Source: JAJDIA01 sp031555145
GTDB taxonomy: Bacteria; Bacteroidota; Bacteroidia; Bacteroidales; Tannerellaceae
Direction of reading: 5' to 3'
DNA length: 64,000 nt
Assembly (NCBI GenBank): GCA_031555145.1
Contig: JAVBUR010000030.1
Location: 1-64,000 of the forward strand
The notes under the pieces were generated by a model. That model saw nothing but the letters and a program-made list of their open reading frames with translations, was not told the origin of the DNA and did not search any database. The translations under genes and the position numbers were made by a program. Below are positions 44,694 to 52,982 of the stretch, piece by piece (the first letter of the stretch is position 1; the number at the start of each line of letters is the position of its first letter).

Positions 44694-45845
44694 ATGAAAT
44701 CAATACTGACTGAAATAATCCGCAAAGAGTGTGAAGCTTATCCGCTGTTCATGATGGACTTTTTACTTAGTGTGGAAGATGGGGTCGATGTCGTTTATCC
44801 ATATGCTTTAGAAATATATGCCGGAAAATGGGAGAGCGAGGAGAGCTTCTTGTCCTGGAGAAAGGATGTGCTGCTGTATCTGTATCAGTCCAATGGTTTT
44901 ACGGATGCTGTAAGCCGTATTGAGGAGGAGTACAAATCGCAACCCGCTTTCTTTTATGACTTGAAAAATCGTCGTTTACGCATATACCGCGAACGCTATA
45001 AGGGGAAGACGATCGATCAGGACCTGGCTGTTTCTCCCCATACGGTGGCGTTCAAGCTTTCTACGTTATTGGCGAATGAACAACATACCGAAGAAGTCAA
45101 GGCGTTAAAAGCGCTGCGGACACCGGGAGAGATTGAGCAGTATTATCAACAACGTTGTGCCGCCTGCTTTCCGCTTGATCTGGAGGCCTTTGTAGGACGC
45201 TTGAAAGCTGAAGATAAAGTGTTTATTGATGAGTTGCTCCGCCTGATTCGAAAAATAGCCGGGCAACTGATGTCATACTTGTCCATTTCCTTACAATATA
45301 AAGCAGAGGTCCTTCAGGATACATGGAGTGATACCTGTTTGTTTATTAATGAAAAGGTACGGAATGATAATCTGCCCCCACTGGAATCTTCTTTGCATTT
45401 TCGTCACTATATCGGGAATGTCTGCCATAAGAAAGCCTGCGAAGCCCGGCGGACAAACTACCCGAAGGAGACAGTCGGTTTGGATGAGACCTTCTGGGAA
45501 CAGTATAAGGAAGTATGCCCGCAGGAAGAAACTTCGTATGTCCGGTTAGAGGAGATCGATCCGGAGAATAAAGATGAGGTTAACCAGGCATTGGCCGTCA
45601 TCTTGCTCGACCGGATAGAACCTTGGTTTGGCCGACTGACTGCTGGTATAGAAAAGAAAACAACCTTGTTGTTGTCATACTATGCCGACGGGAAATCGTA
45701 CGAAACAATGGCCCGTGAAGAAAAAGGACTACTGTTAGGAAAAATAAAAATCCGCTGGGAAAATAACTTGCGGCAAACCGTCTCGCGTACCCGTCGCCAG
45801 TTACGTCAACGTTTTGTGGAATTACTGAAAAAAGAACAGAAATAA
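44694..45845 (+). CDS. Divergent sigma-70-like protein
   Basis: A 383-residue protein without signal peptide. The C-terminal part (AVILLDRIEPWFGRLTAGIEKKTTLLLSYYADGKSYETMAREEK...TRRQLRQRFVELL) resembles a degenerate sigma region 4. The middle (LMSYLSISLQYKAEVLQDTWSDTCLFINEKV) recalls region 2 of ECF factors. The next gene encodes a zf-HC2-type anti-sigma-like membrane protein 8 nt away, which is the main support. The N-terminal 170 residues are unassigned. Confidence 0.5.
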   Translation: MKSILTEIIRKECEAYPLFMMDFLLSVEDGVDVVYPYALEIYAGKWESEESFLSWRKDVLLYLYQSNGFTDAVSRIEEEYKSQPAFFYDLKNRRLRIYRERYKGKTIDQDLAVSPHTVAFKLSTLLANEQHTEEVKALKALRTPGEIEQYYQQRCAACFPLDLEAFVGRLKAEDKVFIDELLRLIRKIAGQLMSYLSISLQYKAEVLQDTWSDTCLFINEKVRNDNLPPLESSLHFRHYIGNVCHKKACEARRTNYPKETVGLDETFWEQYKEVCPQEETSYVRLEEIDPENKDEVNQALAVILLDRIEPWFGRLTAGIEKKTTLLLSYYADGKSYETMAREEKGLLLGKIKIRWENNLRQTVSRTRRQLRQRFVELLKKEQK

Positions 45846-45853
45846 AACAATCA

Positions 45854-46315
45854 ATGGAAAAGTGTGATTTGCCTGATAAACAACAACTACGGGATTACTT
45901 TCTCAACCGTCTGACTCCCGACGAAGCCGCTCACATGCAGTATCATTTGCTACACTGTCAGGCATGCCGGCAGGAGTTGGAACAGATGCGTCTACTGGCC
46001 TATGACCTTGGTCTGAAGGAGAAAGAGGCCGACAGTGAATTTGTTGATCCGCCACGTAGATACCCTTTGCATTTTCTCCTGCGGGTGGTTGCCATGATAG
46101 CCGTTGTTGTATTGGTTGCATTGGGTAGTTATTATTTCACTACCTGGTATATGCCGGGTATACCTGTCGACACCAATCTGCCGCCGATCTACCAATCGGG
46201 CGATTCGATCCGGCAGAAAGAAGTAGATTCCATCCGGAAAGAAAAGAGACGGAAGGAGATAGAACGATTATTACATGGAGACCCTTGGAATGAAAATCGC
46301 CATAGACCTCGATAA
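45854..46315 (+). CDS. Anti-sigma-like zinc-finger membrane protein
   Basis: A 153-residue protein. DEAAHMQYHLLHCQACRQELEQM is the His-x3-Cys-x2-Cys signature of zf-HC2 anti-sigma domains (about 23-45). One membrane helix (LLRVVAMIAVVVLVALGSYYF) spans about 74-94 and a short charged tail lies outside. It would hold the sigma-like protein encoded just upstream. It overlaps the following lipoprotein gene. Confidence 0.75.
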   Translation: MEKCDLPDKQQLRDYFLNRLTPDEAAHMQYHLLHCQACRQELEQMRLLAYDLGLKEKEADSEFVDPPRRYPLHFLLRVVAMIAVVVLVALGSYYFTTWYMPGIPVDTNLPPIYQSGDSIRQKEVDSIRKEKRRKEIERLLHGDPWNENRHRPR

Positions 46316-46883
46316 CTTACGAAAAGCCGGGCTTCTACTGGGAGTGTTCCTGCTAACAGCCTGCAGCACGTCTAAGCAACCGGTAGAGGGAAGTTCCCAT
46401 ACAAAGGAGAGTCTCAGCAAAGAAGCCGCCGACCTGGAGCGTCGTGGTTTCCGGACGCTTGTCGGCCGCCTGCCGCTGGAAGAACAATTAAGCGAGGCCA
46501 GACACTACCAACGTGCCAAAGACGAACAAGGTAATCTGATTTACTTCGTAAGTATTTCACAGGCTTGGGGCAACAACTTCAACGTGGCGCGCTTACAGGC
46601 TGAAAGCCAGGCTAAGGTTGACCTGGCCGGACAGATTGAGACACAGGTGGGACAGCTTATCTCCAACCAGATGGAGTCCTCAGGCCAGTATACCGACGAT
46701 GCCCACCAACGGACGGTCGGCAGTAGTAAGACGTTGGTGAAAAGCCGGCTTACGCATATTGTTCCCTTGTTGGAAATATATAGGGATGATCCTGATGGAC
46801 GGGTGGAGGTACAGGTCGCCATCGGTTATCCCCGTCGCATAGCAGATGAGATTGTAAACCAATTAACAACACCTTCCGAATGA
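46290..46883 (+). CDS. LPP20-like lipoprotein
   Basis: From ATG 46290, 197 residues with a lipoprotein signal (GLLLGVFLLTACST); an ATG at 46275 is also possible. It overlaps the anti-sigma gene by at least 26 nt. FVSISQAWGNNFNVARLQAESQAKVDLAGQIETQV is typical of LPP20-fold proteins, small envelope domains seen in outer-membrane stress systems. No enzymatic role is expected. Confidence 0.65.
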   Translation: MKIAIDLDNLRKAGLLLGVFLLTACSTSKQPVEGSSHTKESLSKEAADLERRGFRTLVGRLPLEEQLSEARHYQRAKDEQGNLIYFVSISQAWGNNFNVARLQAESQAKVDLAGQIETQVGQLISNQMESSGQYTDDAHQRTVGSSKTLVKSRLTHIVPLLEIYRDDPDGRVEVQVAIGYPRRIADEIVNQLTTPSE

Positions 46884-47665
46884 TGAACCCATACCGGATA
46901 CTTTGGATACTTCTCTGTTGCCTGCCATCTGTGTTGCCTGCGCAGATACGTGTCGATCATGCCGAAGGACAATGGGAGGTGAGCCGCGATATTACCCCCG
47001 ACCAGGCCGAACAACGTGCCCTGTTGGAAGCCAAGCGCAAAGCCCTTCAACTGGCCGGTATCCCGGAAAATATAAATGCACTGATCCTTAGTCTCAACAC
47101 TGTCGACAAACTGAATTTTGAATATGTCTTTACCCAGATCAGTACGCTCCAGATACTTGCCCAGGTGAAGGTTCTCAAAGAAGATATATACAGAGACTAT
47201 GATCCTGCTACCGGGCGTCTTATTATCCGGGCTGTGATCGCCGCCGAAGTATTGCCGCCATCCAAGGAAACGCAGATGGCGCAATTTACATTGAGCGACC
47301 TGAAATACAGTTATCGTGCCGGTGATCAGGTACGGTTTTCGCTCACACCTGGTGTGTCTTGTTACTTCCATTTTTTTGTTTTCGATACCACTGGTGGCAC
47401 CTGCTTTTATCCAAATACCTACGAGAAAAGGATCTGCCTGCAACCCGACACTACGTATGCTTTTCCCCTTAACCAGTTGCTTGAATATAGCATAGATAGG
47501 AAAAATCACTCGGCACGTTACGAACAAAATATTGTGATAGCTGTCGCTACCTTACGGGATCTTCCGTTCCGGGGCGAAGTGACTGTACCCTGTCTTTTCG
47601 ACTGGCTCTATACCATTCCTCCGCATGAACGGGTGGAGGCCTATTATTCTTTTTTGGTTGAATAA
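46880..47665 (+). CDS. DUF4384 protein with LPP20-like N terminus
   Basis: A 261-residue protein with a signal peptide (LWILLCCLPSVLPAQ). The first half (DITPDQAEQRALLEAKRKALQLAG) follows the LPP20-like pattern. The second half (LSDLKYSYRAGDQVRFSLTPGVSCYFHFFVFDTTGGTCFYPN) is DUF4384, commonly found next to peptidase C14 or kinase genes. It overlaps the preceding gene by 4 nt. Periplasmic role unknown. Confidence 0.75.
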   Translation: MMNPYRILWILLCCLPSVLPAQIRVDHAEGQWEVSRDITPDQAEQRALLEAKRKALQLAGIPENINALILSLNTVDKLNFEYVFTQISTLQILAQVKVLKEDIYRDYDPATGRLIIRAVIAAEVLPPSKETQMAQFTLSDLKYSYRAGDQVRFSLTPGVSCYFHFFVFDTTGGTCFYPNTYEKRICLQPDTTYAFPLNQLLEYSIDRKNHSARYEQNIVIAVATLRDLPFRGEVTVPCLFDWLYTIPPHERVEAYYSFLVE

Positions 47666-47677
47666 GTAGGTAATGTT

Positions 47678-49030
47678 ATGAATTACAGAGTTTGTGCTTT
47701 TTGTCTATGCTTGTTCTTCCTGCCTGTAGGGTGGAGTGGAGGGAGCAGGCTTCAGGCGCAAGACCTGGAAGATGAATTTGCCGCATACCTGGAGGATATA
47801 TCTGCCGAATTTTATACCTATCTTGATAGTATCGATTTAGTCTTTGCCACTATGTTGGAAGACAAATGGCAGGAACTGATCGTCTATGAAGGAGCAGATG
47901 CTCCGGTCTACGGACGTTCACCGCAGGCGTCGATTTCCAGCGAGGCAATTGTAAGTACGATCTTGCCGATCGTTTCACAGACTGTAAACGTGGGCTTGCC
48001 AATAGTACCGTCGGCCGAGCCTCCTTCTTTTTATGGCCAACAGGTTGCTCTTCCCGCCATGCAGGAACCCCTGTTTACAATAGGCGGGATGTCGGAAAAA
48101 CAGGTGGCCGATGCCTGGCGTGCACTGTCCCGGCATGATTTTACGACCTTACTGGCTGGCGTCACCCGTTACTGTCAATCTCTGTCACTGAATGACTGGG
48201 GAAAGTACCTACTGTTAAAGCATGTGGTAGACACTCGTTTTGTATCCTGCCCTCCCCATGAACAGACGTTACTGCTTGCGTATTTCCTGATTCATACCGG
48301 TCTTGATGTGAAGCTGGCATTTGCTGAGCAGGGACTAGCGCTGCTATTGCCTGTCAGGGAAGAGGTCTATCAAGTTCCCTTTGTCAGCCTGGACGAGGTG
48401 AAGTATTACCTGCTAGGTGTGCAGGGACGTCGGGTGAAGAAACTGCTGGCTTCCCCGCATATGTATCCGGGTGAAGCGCATCCAATGTCATTGGTACTGA
48501 ATCGTCCTCTCGACTTTGCCTACGACCGGCACCTGATGGATTTGTATGCGACCTGGCCGCTGTGCGACCTGTCGGTCTATTTCCGGGCTAAGCCTACCCG
48601 CTCGTTCCGACAAAAGACGGACGCTTTGTTGCGGAATGAGTTGGCCGGTAAGTCACCGATAGAACAAGTGTCTTTCCTGCTCCGGTGGGTGCAGGAATCG
48701 GTCACCCATATATCCGATACGGACCGGCATGAAAGAGAGATTTATTATTTCCCCGAAGAAAGCCTGTACCATGGCTATGCCGATTGCGAAGACCTGTCCG
48801 TGCTACTCGATTGGTTGATCCGGACCTATACCTCCTACCGTTGCGTTACCTTATTATATACGGATCATGTGGCCGTAGCCATAGAAGCGCCTGCGGGATA
48901 TACCGGACAGGTGTTGTCGCATCAGGGTCGGGCGTATATTCCCTGCGATCCTTCCTACAAAGGATCGCCGATGGGAGAGGTGGTGCCTGCTAATAAGTCG
49001 CTTCACCCAGTTGTCGTATCGTATCATTAA
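47678..49030 (+). CDS. Secreted transglutaminase-like cysteine-peptidase-fold protein
   Basis: A 450-residue protein with a signal peptide (FCLCLFFLPVGWSGGSRLQAQ). The C-terminal part has the transglutaminase-like triad in order: Cys370 (YADCEDLS), His397 (TDHVAVAI) and Asp424 (IPCDPSY). SPIEQVSFLLRWVQESVTH is the usual lead-in to this fold. The N-terminal 350 residues are unassigned. It probably acts in the periplasm as a peptidase or crosslinking enzyme. It lies between the DUF4384 and caspase genes. Confidence 0.75.
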   Translation: MNYRVCAFCLCLFFLPVGWSGGSRLQAQDLEDEFAAYLEDISAEFYTYLDSIDLVFATMLEDKWQELIVYEGADAPVYGRSPQASISSEAIVSTILPIVSQTVNVGLPIVPSAEPPSFYGQQVALPAMQEPLFTIGGMSEKQVADAWRALSRHDFTTLLAGVTRYCQSLSLNDWGKYLLLKHVVDTRFVSCPPHEQTLLLAYFLIHTGLDVKLAFAEQGLALLLPVREEVYQVPFVSLDEVKYYLLGVQGRRVKKLLASPHMYPGEAHPMSLVLNRPLDFAYDRHLMDLYATWPLCDLSVYFRAKPTRSFRQKTDALLRNELAGKSPIEQVSFLLRWVQESVTHISDTDRHEREIYYFPEESLYHGYADCEDLSVLLDWLIRTYTSYRCVTLLYTDHVAVAIEAPAGYTGQVLSHQGRAYIPCDPSYKGSPMGEVVPANKSLHPVVVSYH

Positions 49031-49068
49031 GTATATTTGTTGTATGTTTACCTTCTAATCCCGTTTAT

Positions 49069-50061
49069 ATGACTTATCTGAAGAACCTCATCCTATTGTT
49101 GACCGTAGCTTCCATCTGTCTGTCGACAGCCGCATGGGCACAAGAGCAGAAAAAAATAAAGACACTCACCAGCCGTACGGAATCGATCTCCTTTAAACCT
49201 TTTCGTACGGATACCGTCGATGAGGTAGCCTGGCACCATGTGCTCGACGAACGGATCAATGTGGATTCGCTGCCGCCGTCTGTTCCCATCCGTCCCTATT
49301 CAGTGGCGATTGTAATTGGTGTGGAGAAGTATAAGTCCCTGCCTAAGGCGCCCTTTGCTTCACGTGATGCCTTGCTGATGGAACGTTATTTCAAAACGGT
49401 CTTAGGGGTCGATAAGGTTATCACGTATACGGATACAACTGTATCGGGTTTCTTTTTTGAAAACCAGTTTGATGCCGGCGAAGGAGAAATAGCCCGTCTT
49501 ATCACGCGTGACAAGACGGATTTGTTTGTCTATTATTCCGGACATGGGATGCACTCGTCCTCCGGCGACGAGCGGTACCTCTTACCGTTTGATGCGAAGA
49601 CAAACAGTATCGACCGGCAAGGGTTCAGCCTGAACAACCTGTTGGATCAGTTGAGCGCTTTGCCTACTAAAAGCACCACTGTGGTTATCGACGCTTGTTT
49701 CAGCGGGCTCGGTAAGTTTGCTACCGAACGGCCGGTGAACCTGATTCCCATGAAAGGCATCGTCGTTCGCCCCCTTGTCAGCCAGCCTTGGAAAGACAAC
49801 CCGTCTTTCCGCCTGATCACCTCGTCATCCAACGAACAACCGTCCCTTGTCCTCGGTGAATCGCGTACAGGCCTTTTCACCTACTTCTTCGCCGCCGGTC
49901 TTCAGGGTAACGCCGACCTCAATAACGACGGCCGCATCACCATGGCTGAGCTTCGCCAATACATCAACACCCATGTCCCTGAAATATCCCGCAAGATCTA
50001 TCAGGAACAAACCCCCTGCTTCTACGGCGACGACGCGTGGGTAGTGGCGGAAAGGAAGTGA
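49069..50061 (+). CDS. Secreted caspase-family (C14) protease
   Basis: A 330-residue protein with a signal peptide (LILLLTVASICLSTAAWAQ). The caspase fold covers about 75-325: SVAIVIGVEKYKSLP, then YYSGHGMH with His159, then VVIDACFSG with Cys210. Both catalytic residues are present. FRLITSSSNEQPSLV, TGLFTYFFAAGLQG and DLNNDGRITMAELRQYI complete the family pattern. With a signal peptide it should act in the periplasm. It ends operon B, convergent with crp2. Confidence 0.9.
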   Translation: MTYLKNLILLLTVASICLSTAAWAQEQKKIKTLTSRTESISFKPFRTDTVDEVAWHHVLDERINVDSLPPSVPIRPYSVAIVIGVEKYKSLPKAPFASRDALLMERYFKTVLGVDKVITYTDTTVSGFFFENQFDAGEGEIARLITRDKTDLFVYYSGHGMHSSSGDERYLLPFDAKTNSIDRQGFSLNNLLDQLSALPTKSTTVVIDACFSGLGKFATERPVNLIPMKGIVVRPLVSQPWKDNPSFRLITSSSNEQPSLVLGESRTGLFTYFFAAGLQGNADLNNDGRITMAELRQYINTHVPEISRKIYQEQTPCFYGDDAWVVAERK

Positions 50062-50105
50062 TATAGGAATAGCAAGTTTGGCACATAAAGCTGATCGTTT
50101 CTTTT

Positions 50106-50741
50106 TTATGGTATAACTTTTTTTTCTTTCGGAGCCTTTTTTTGTAAGCTGGAGTAGGTTTCAGGGGCGATGTTGAGATAGGAAGCGATGGCATAATCCG
50201 GTACGTGTTTTTTTATCTCGTTGATCCGGGGATCTTTTAAGGAGATGTTTATCCGCTCCAACGCACTGTACCTGCGAATGAAGTAATAATGCAATTCCTT
50301 GTCGACCGCAGATTCTTCTGATATTTTCTGGGTTAGTAAATTAAATTCAGCATACTCCTGATTAAGCGTGTGGTAATATTTATGTTCAATACATAGCAGG
50401 GTTGTTTTTGCCATGGCTTTCACACTTACAAGGCTTTTTTCATCTGCGAAGAGCGTATGCGGGAGATCAAAGAATTCTCCTTCTTTTCGGAAGTTGCAGA
50501 TGCTTTCCTGTCCATCTTCCTTGTAGTAGAAGCTGGCACAGATGCCCTTCAGCAGCAACAAAAGCGTATTGACCTTACTCCCTTCGGTTATGATGAGGTC
50601 GTTTTTGTTGTAATGCCTTAGTGTGCAAAGATTCCAGATCTTATCAACTAACTCGTCGGATAATTGATAATAATCCTTTAGGTATAAGGCGGCATTTCTT
50701 TGCGCATCGTCTAATGATAATCCAGTTGTACGTTCCATCAT
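50106..50741 (-). CDS. Crp/Fnr family regulator 2
   Basis: From ATG 50741, 211 residues (MMERTTGLSLDD), which aligns end to end with Crp 1 (MMKSTSESRLDD); an upstream in-frame start adds a poor 27-residue extension. The cNMP-like barrel has ITEGSKVNTLLLLLKGICASFYYKEDGQESICNFRKEGEFFD; the helix-turn-helix is INEIKKHVPDYAIASYLNIAPETYSSLQKK. Its own promoter carries the shared TTAAT-N4-ATTAA dyad, so autoregulation or cross-regulation by Crp 1 is plausible. Effector unknown. Confidence 0.88.
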   Translation of the reverse strand: MMERTTGLSLDDAQRNAALYLKDYYQLSDELVDKIWNLCTLRHYNKNDLIITEGSKVNTLLLLLKGICASFYYKEDGQESICNFRKEGEFFDLPHTLFADEKSLVSVKAMAKTTLLCIEHKYYHTLNQEYAEFNLLTQKISEESAVDKELHYYFIRRYSALERINISLKDPRINEIKKHVPDYAIASYLNIAPETYSSLQKKAPKEKKVIP

Positions 50742-50823
50742 AATACTTTTTCGGTTTACTACCCTCTCACCCTGTTTGTTTTTAAGGCTTCTTGTGATAA
50801 TGCGAACTGAGAGAAAACACAAA

Positions 50824-50867
50824 CAAAGGAAATGCGATTCTAATGATTAAATGTTAATATAGATTAA
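50824..50867 (-). promoter_or_regulatory. Regulon promoter 2: TTAAT-N4-ATTAA, 22 nt, TTCCTTTG (crp2)
   Basis: Read on the minus strand, TTAAT-CTAT-ATTAA (50867-50854) is followed after 22 nt by TTCCTTTG (50831-50824), a -7 box with one mismatch. The crp2 ATG is at 50741. Confidence 0.65.
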
Positions 50868-50970
50868 GAATAGGTGGGTATGTAGAAATATTTTTAACAA
50901 TGGTGATTTTTCCTGCCCCCCGGGTTACCGACAGTATACATAATCATGCGATCCTCTTTTTTTGTTGTTA

Positions 50971-51036
50971 CATGCCACGGCGCTTGTAGCCAGAACAATA
51001 CGGTGGCATCAGAGCGTTTGATGCCACCGTATTGCC
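50971..51036 (+). repeat. Left inverted repeat with internal hairpin
   Basis: It contains CAATACGGTGGCATCA (50996-51011), a 7-nt loop, and TGATGCCACCGTATTG (51019-51034), a perfect 16-bp stem. The right copy keeps the stem with a paired G-C to T-A change. Confidence 0.75.
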
Positions 51037-51455
51037 ACACGCGTGTTGACTGCCGGGACGCTTTCATCGCACGGGTCGTGTACTATCGCCGACAGACAGA
51101 GGGTCTGTCGTCCGCATTAGCAAGATCTTTTGACGCCGTCAGCATGCTCTATTCGTCTCACGGACGTGAAGCGTTCATTCCACAACAGTGAACACTTCGT
51201 CTCACAGTTGTAAGATCTTCGCCTCATAACTGTGAGACGAAGAGATCATATTAGTGAAATGAAAATATCACACTTGTTGAATGATCCGCTCAGTAATGTG
51301 AGGAGAGAAAGACATCAGCACGAAAGCAATACTTCTTTAGCATGTTGACGATAGAAGATGCAGGCCTCGTCGATAGTTGATTTCGCCCCTACCGGGATTT
51401 GCAAAACCGATTATTCGGGTTATATATTCGCAGCCGTTATCTAAATTTGAAACAC
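51037..51455. other. Palindrome-rich region before the VapE-like gene
   Basis: No gene is called here. It holds a 10-bp palindrome ACACGCGTGT (51037-51046), a hairpin CGACAGAC-N5-GTCTGTCG (51090-51110) and a 14-bp stem TTCGTCTCACAGTT / AACTGTGAGACGAA (51196-51209, 51228-51241) with an 18-nt loop. With the left repeat this makes four dyads in 250 nt. A structured RNA, a replication or transfer site, or operators are possible. A TAAATTTG box at 51442-51449 is very close to the next ATG. Confidence 0.4.
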
Positions 51456-52730
51456 ATGAAAAAAGTCTTGAGAATCATCAAAAGCCTGCTTGCAGGCTGG
51501 TTTGTCGGCAAACGGGATGCCTTTTTACCGGCAGTAGTAACAAACGCCAAGTCACGTCCTGCACCGCTTGAAAAGCAGATGGCGGAAGACAACCTGTTGG
51601 AAGCCATCGAGTCGTACCTTTGTGCCCGGTATGAGTTCCGTTTCAACTGGTTGACGGAAGGAACGGAGTTCCGTATCAGGCAGGCGGGAGCCGATTTTAT
51701 TCCGTTGGGTCAGCGCGAAATGAACAGCCTGTGTATCGAAGTGAACAAGAGTGGGATCAATTGCTGGGACAGGGATGTGAACCGCTTTATTCATTCCTGC
51801 GAGGTGCCGCCTTATCATCCGTTCCGGCTGTGGATAGCGGGCTTGCCCGAGTGGGACGGGGAGGACCGGGTGCGTCTGTTGGCGCAACGGGTATCAACGG
51901 ACGAGTTGTGGGTAGACGGTTTCCGTCGCTGGATGCTGGCGCTGACGGCGCAATGGTTGGAAATGGACGAGTTGCATGCCAATAGCGTGGCGCCGGTCTT
52001 GGTAAGCCGCCGGCAGGGGCGGCATAAGTCGACGTTCTGTAAGTTGCTGCTGCCGGATGCTTTACGGGCGTATTATACTGACCACTACGACCTGAATGCC
52101 GATTCGGGCGCGGTGCAGAAACTGGCGGTCTTCGGCTTGATCAACCTCGATGAGTTGGATAAGTTTTCCGACCGGAAGATGACCTTATTAAAGAATGTGA
52201 TGCAAATGGCCGATGTGAATATCCGTAAAGCCTACCAAAAAGGCTACAGCGCCCTGCCCCGAATCGCGTCGTTTATCGCCACAAGCAACCAAACCGGCCT
52301 CCTGACCGACCCAACCGGCAGTCGCCGTTTCCTCTGCGTGGAGGTGGAAGACAAGATTGACACTTCGCCCGTCGACCACGCCCAACTGTATGCCCAACTG
52401 AAAACCGAACTTCTGGCCGGCGAACGCTACTGGTTTACCTCTGAAGAAGAAGCTGCCATCATCCAGCATAACACCGCCTTCCAGAAAACCGGCATGGAAG
52501 ATGATGTCTTCTACATCCGCTTTCGTATCCCGGCTGCGGTCGAAGAAGGCGAATGGCTCACTTCCGCCCATATCTTTGAGTATCTCAAGAGGCATCATCC
52601 TGCCGCCATGCGCGCCACCTCACCCAAAACGTTTGGCCGCACCCTGATCGCGTTAGGATTAGAACGCCGCCGCACCCGGGTCGGGAGCGAATACCGGGTC
52701 GTCCGATTAGGGGAAAGGGAGACGGCGTGA
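51456..52730 (+). CDS. VapE-like (virulence-associated E) P-loop ATPase
   Basis: From ATG 51456, 424 residues. The core has PYHPFRLWIAGLPEWDGEDRV, a degenerate P-loop SRRQGRHKSTFCKLLL, the Walker B-like GLINLDELDKF and FIATSNQTGLLTDPTGSRRFLCVEV, all typical of VapE/DUF3874 proteins from phages, satellites and Bacteroidetes genomes. A C-terminal winged-helix-like part follows (LTSAHIFEYLKRHHPAAMRATSPKTFGRTL). The primase half usual in phage relatives is absent. It lies alone between inverted repeats. Confidence 0.8.
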   Translation: MKKVLRIIKSLLAGWFVGKRDAFLPAVVTNAKSRPAPLEKQMAEDNLLEAIESYLCARYEFRFNWLTEGTEFRIRQAGADFIPLGQREMNSLCIEVNKSGINCWDRDVNRFIHSCEVPPYHPFRLWIAGLPEWDGEDRVRLLAQRVSTDELWVDGFRRWMLALTAQWLEMDELHANSVAPVLVSRRQGRHKSTFCKLLLPDALRAYYTDHYDLNADSGAVQKLAVFGLINLDELDKFSDRKMTLLKNVMQMADVNIRKAYQKGYSALPRIASFIATSNQTGLLTDPTGSRRFLCVEVEDKIDTSPVDHAQLYAQLKTELLAGERYWFTSEEEAAIIQHNTAFQKTGMEDDVFYIRFRIPAAVEEGEWLTSAHIFEYLKRHHPAAMRATSPKTFGRTLIALGLERRRTRVGSEYRVVRLGERETA

Positions 52731-52824
52731 TGTATACAATCAGGCCTGCTATCTGCTATCGCCGCCCGGTCTGGTATGTGCAGTCGCCGCCCGGCCTGTA
52801 AAGTTCCATTGCCATCCTCCTTGT

Positions 52825-52890
52825 GGTAATACTGTGGCATCAAAATCTCTGATGCCACAGTATCCCGCTGACTACAAGCCCGGTGGCAAG
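52825..52890 (-). repeat. Right inverted repeat with internal hairpin
   Basis: It contains ATACTGTGGCATCA (52829-52842), a 7-nt loop and TGATGCCACAGTAT (52850-52863). It is 80% identical to the left repeat in opposite orientation, and the stem is conserved by compensating change. Confidence 0.75.
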
Positions 52891-52982
52891 GGACAACAGA
52901 AAAAGGAGGAGGGAGCAGAGGATGGAGTGAAGAACGGACTGCTAAATGCCGGGATTACTTGTTATATTGTGAAGGTTGTGTT

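Larger units (their letters stand above)
50953..52909. mobile_element. VapE-like gene bounded by ~66-85 bp imperfect inverted repeats
   Basis: Positions 50971-51036 align without gaps to the reverse complement of 52825-52890, with 53 of 66 bases identical. Weaker similarity (CCTC...TTGTTGT) extends outward to about 50953 and 52909. The only confident gene inside is the VapE-like one at 51456-52730. Ends that match in inverted orientation suggest a mobile unit, but I see no transposase and no convincing target-site duplication, so the element type is open. Confidence 0.55.

Noticed and set aside
50946..51191. 81-codon ORF inside the palindrome-rich region
   Set aside because: It runs through the left inverted repeat and three hairpins, so the coding appearance is probably incidental.
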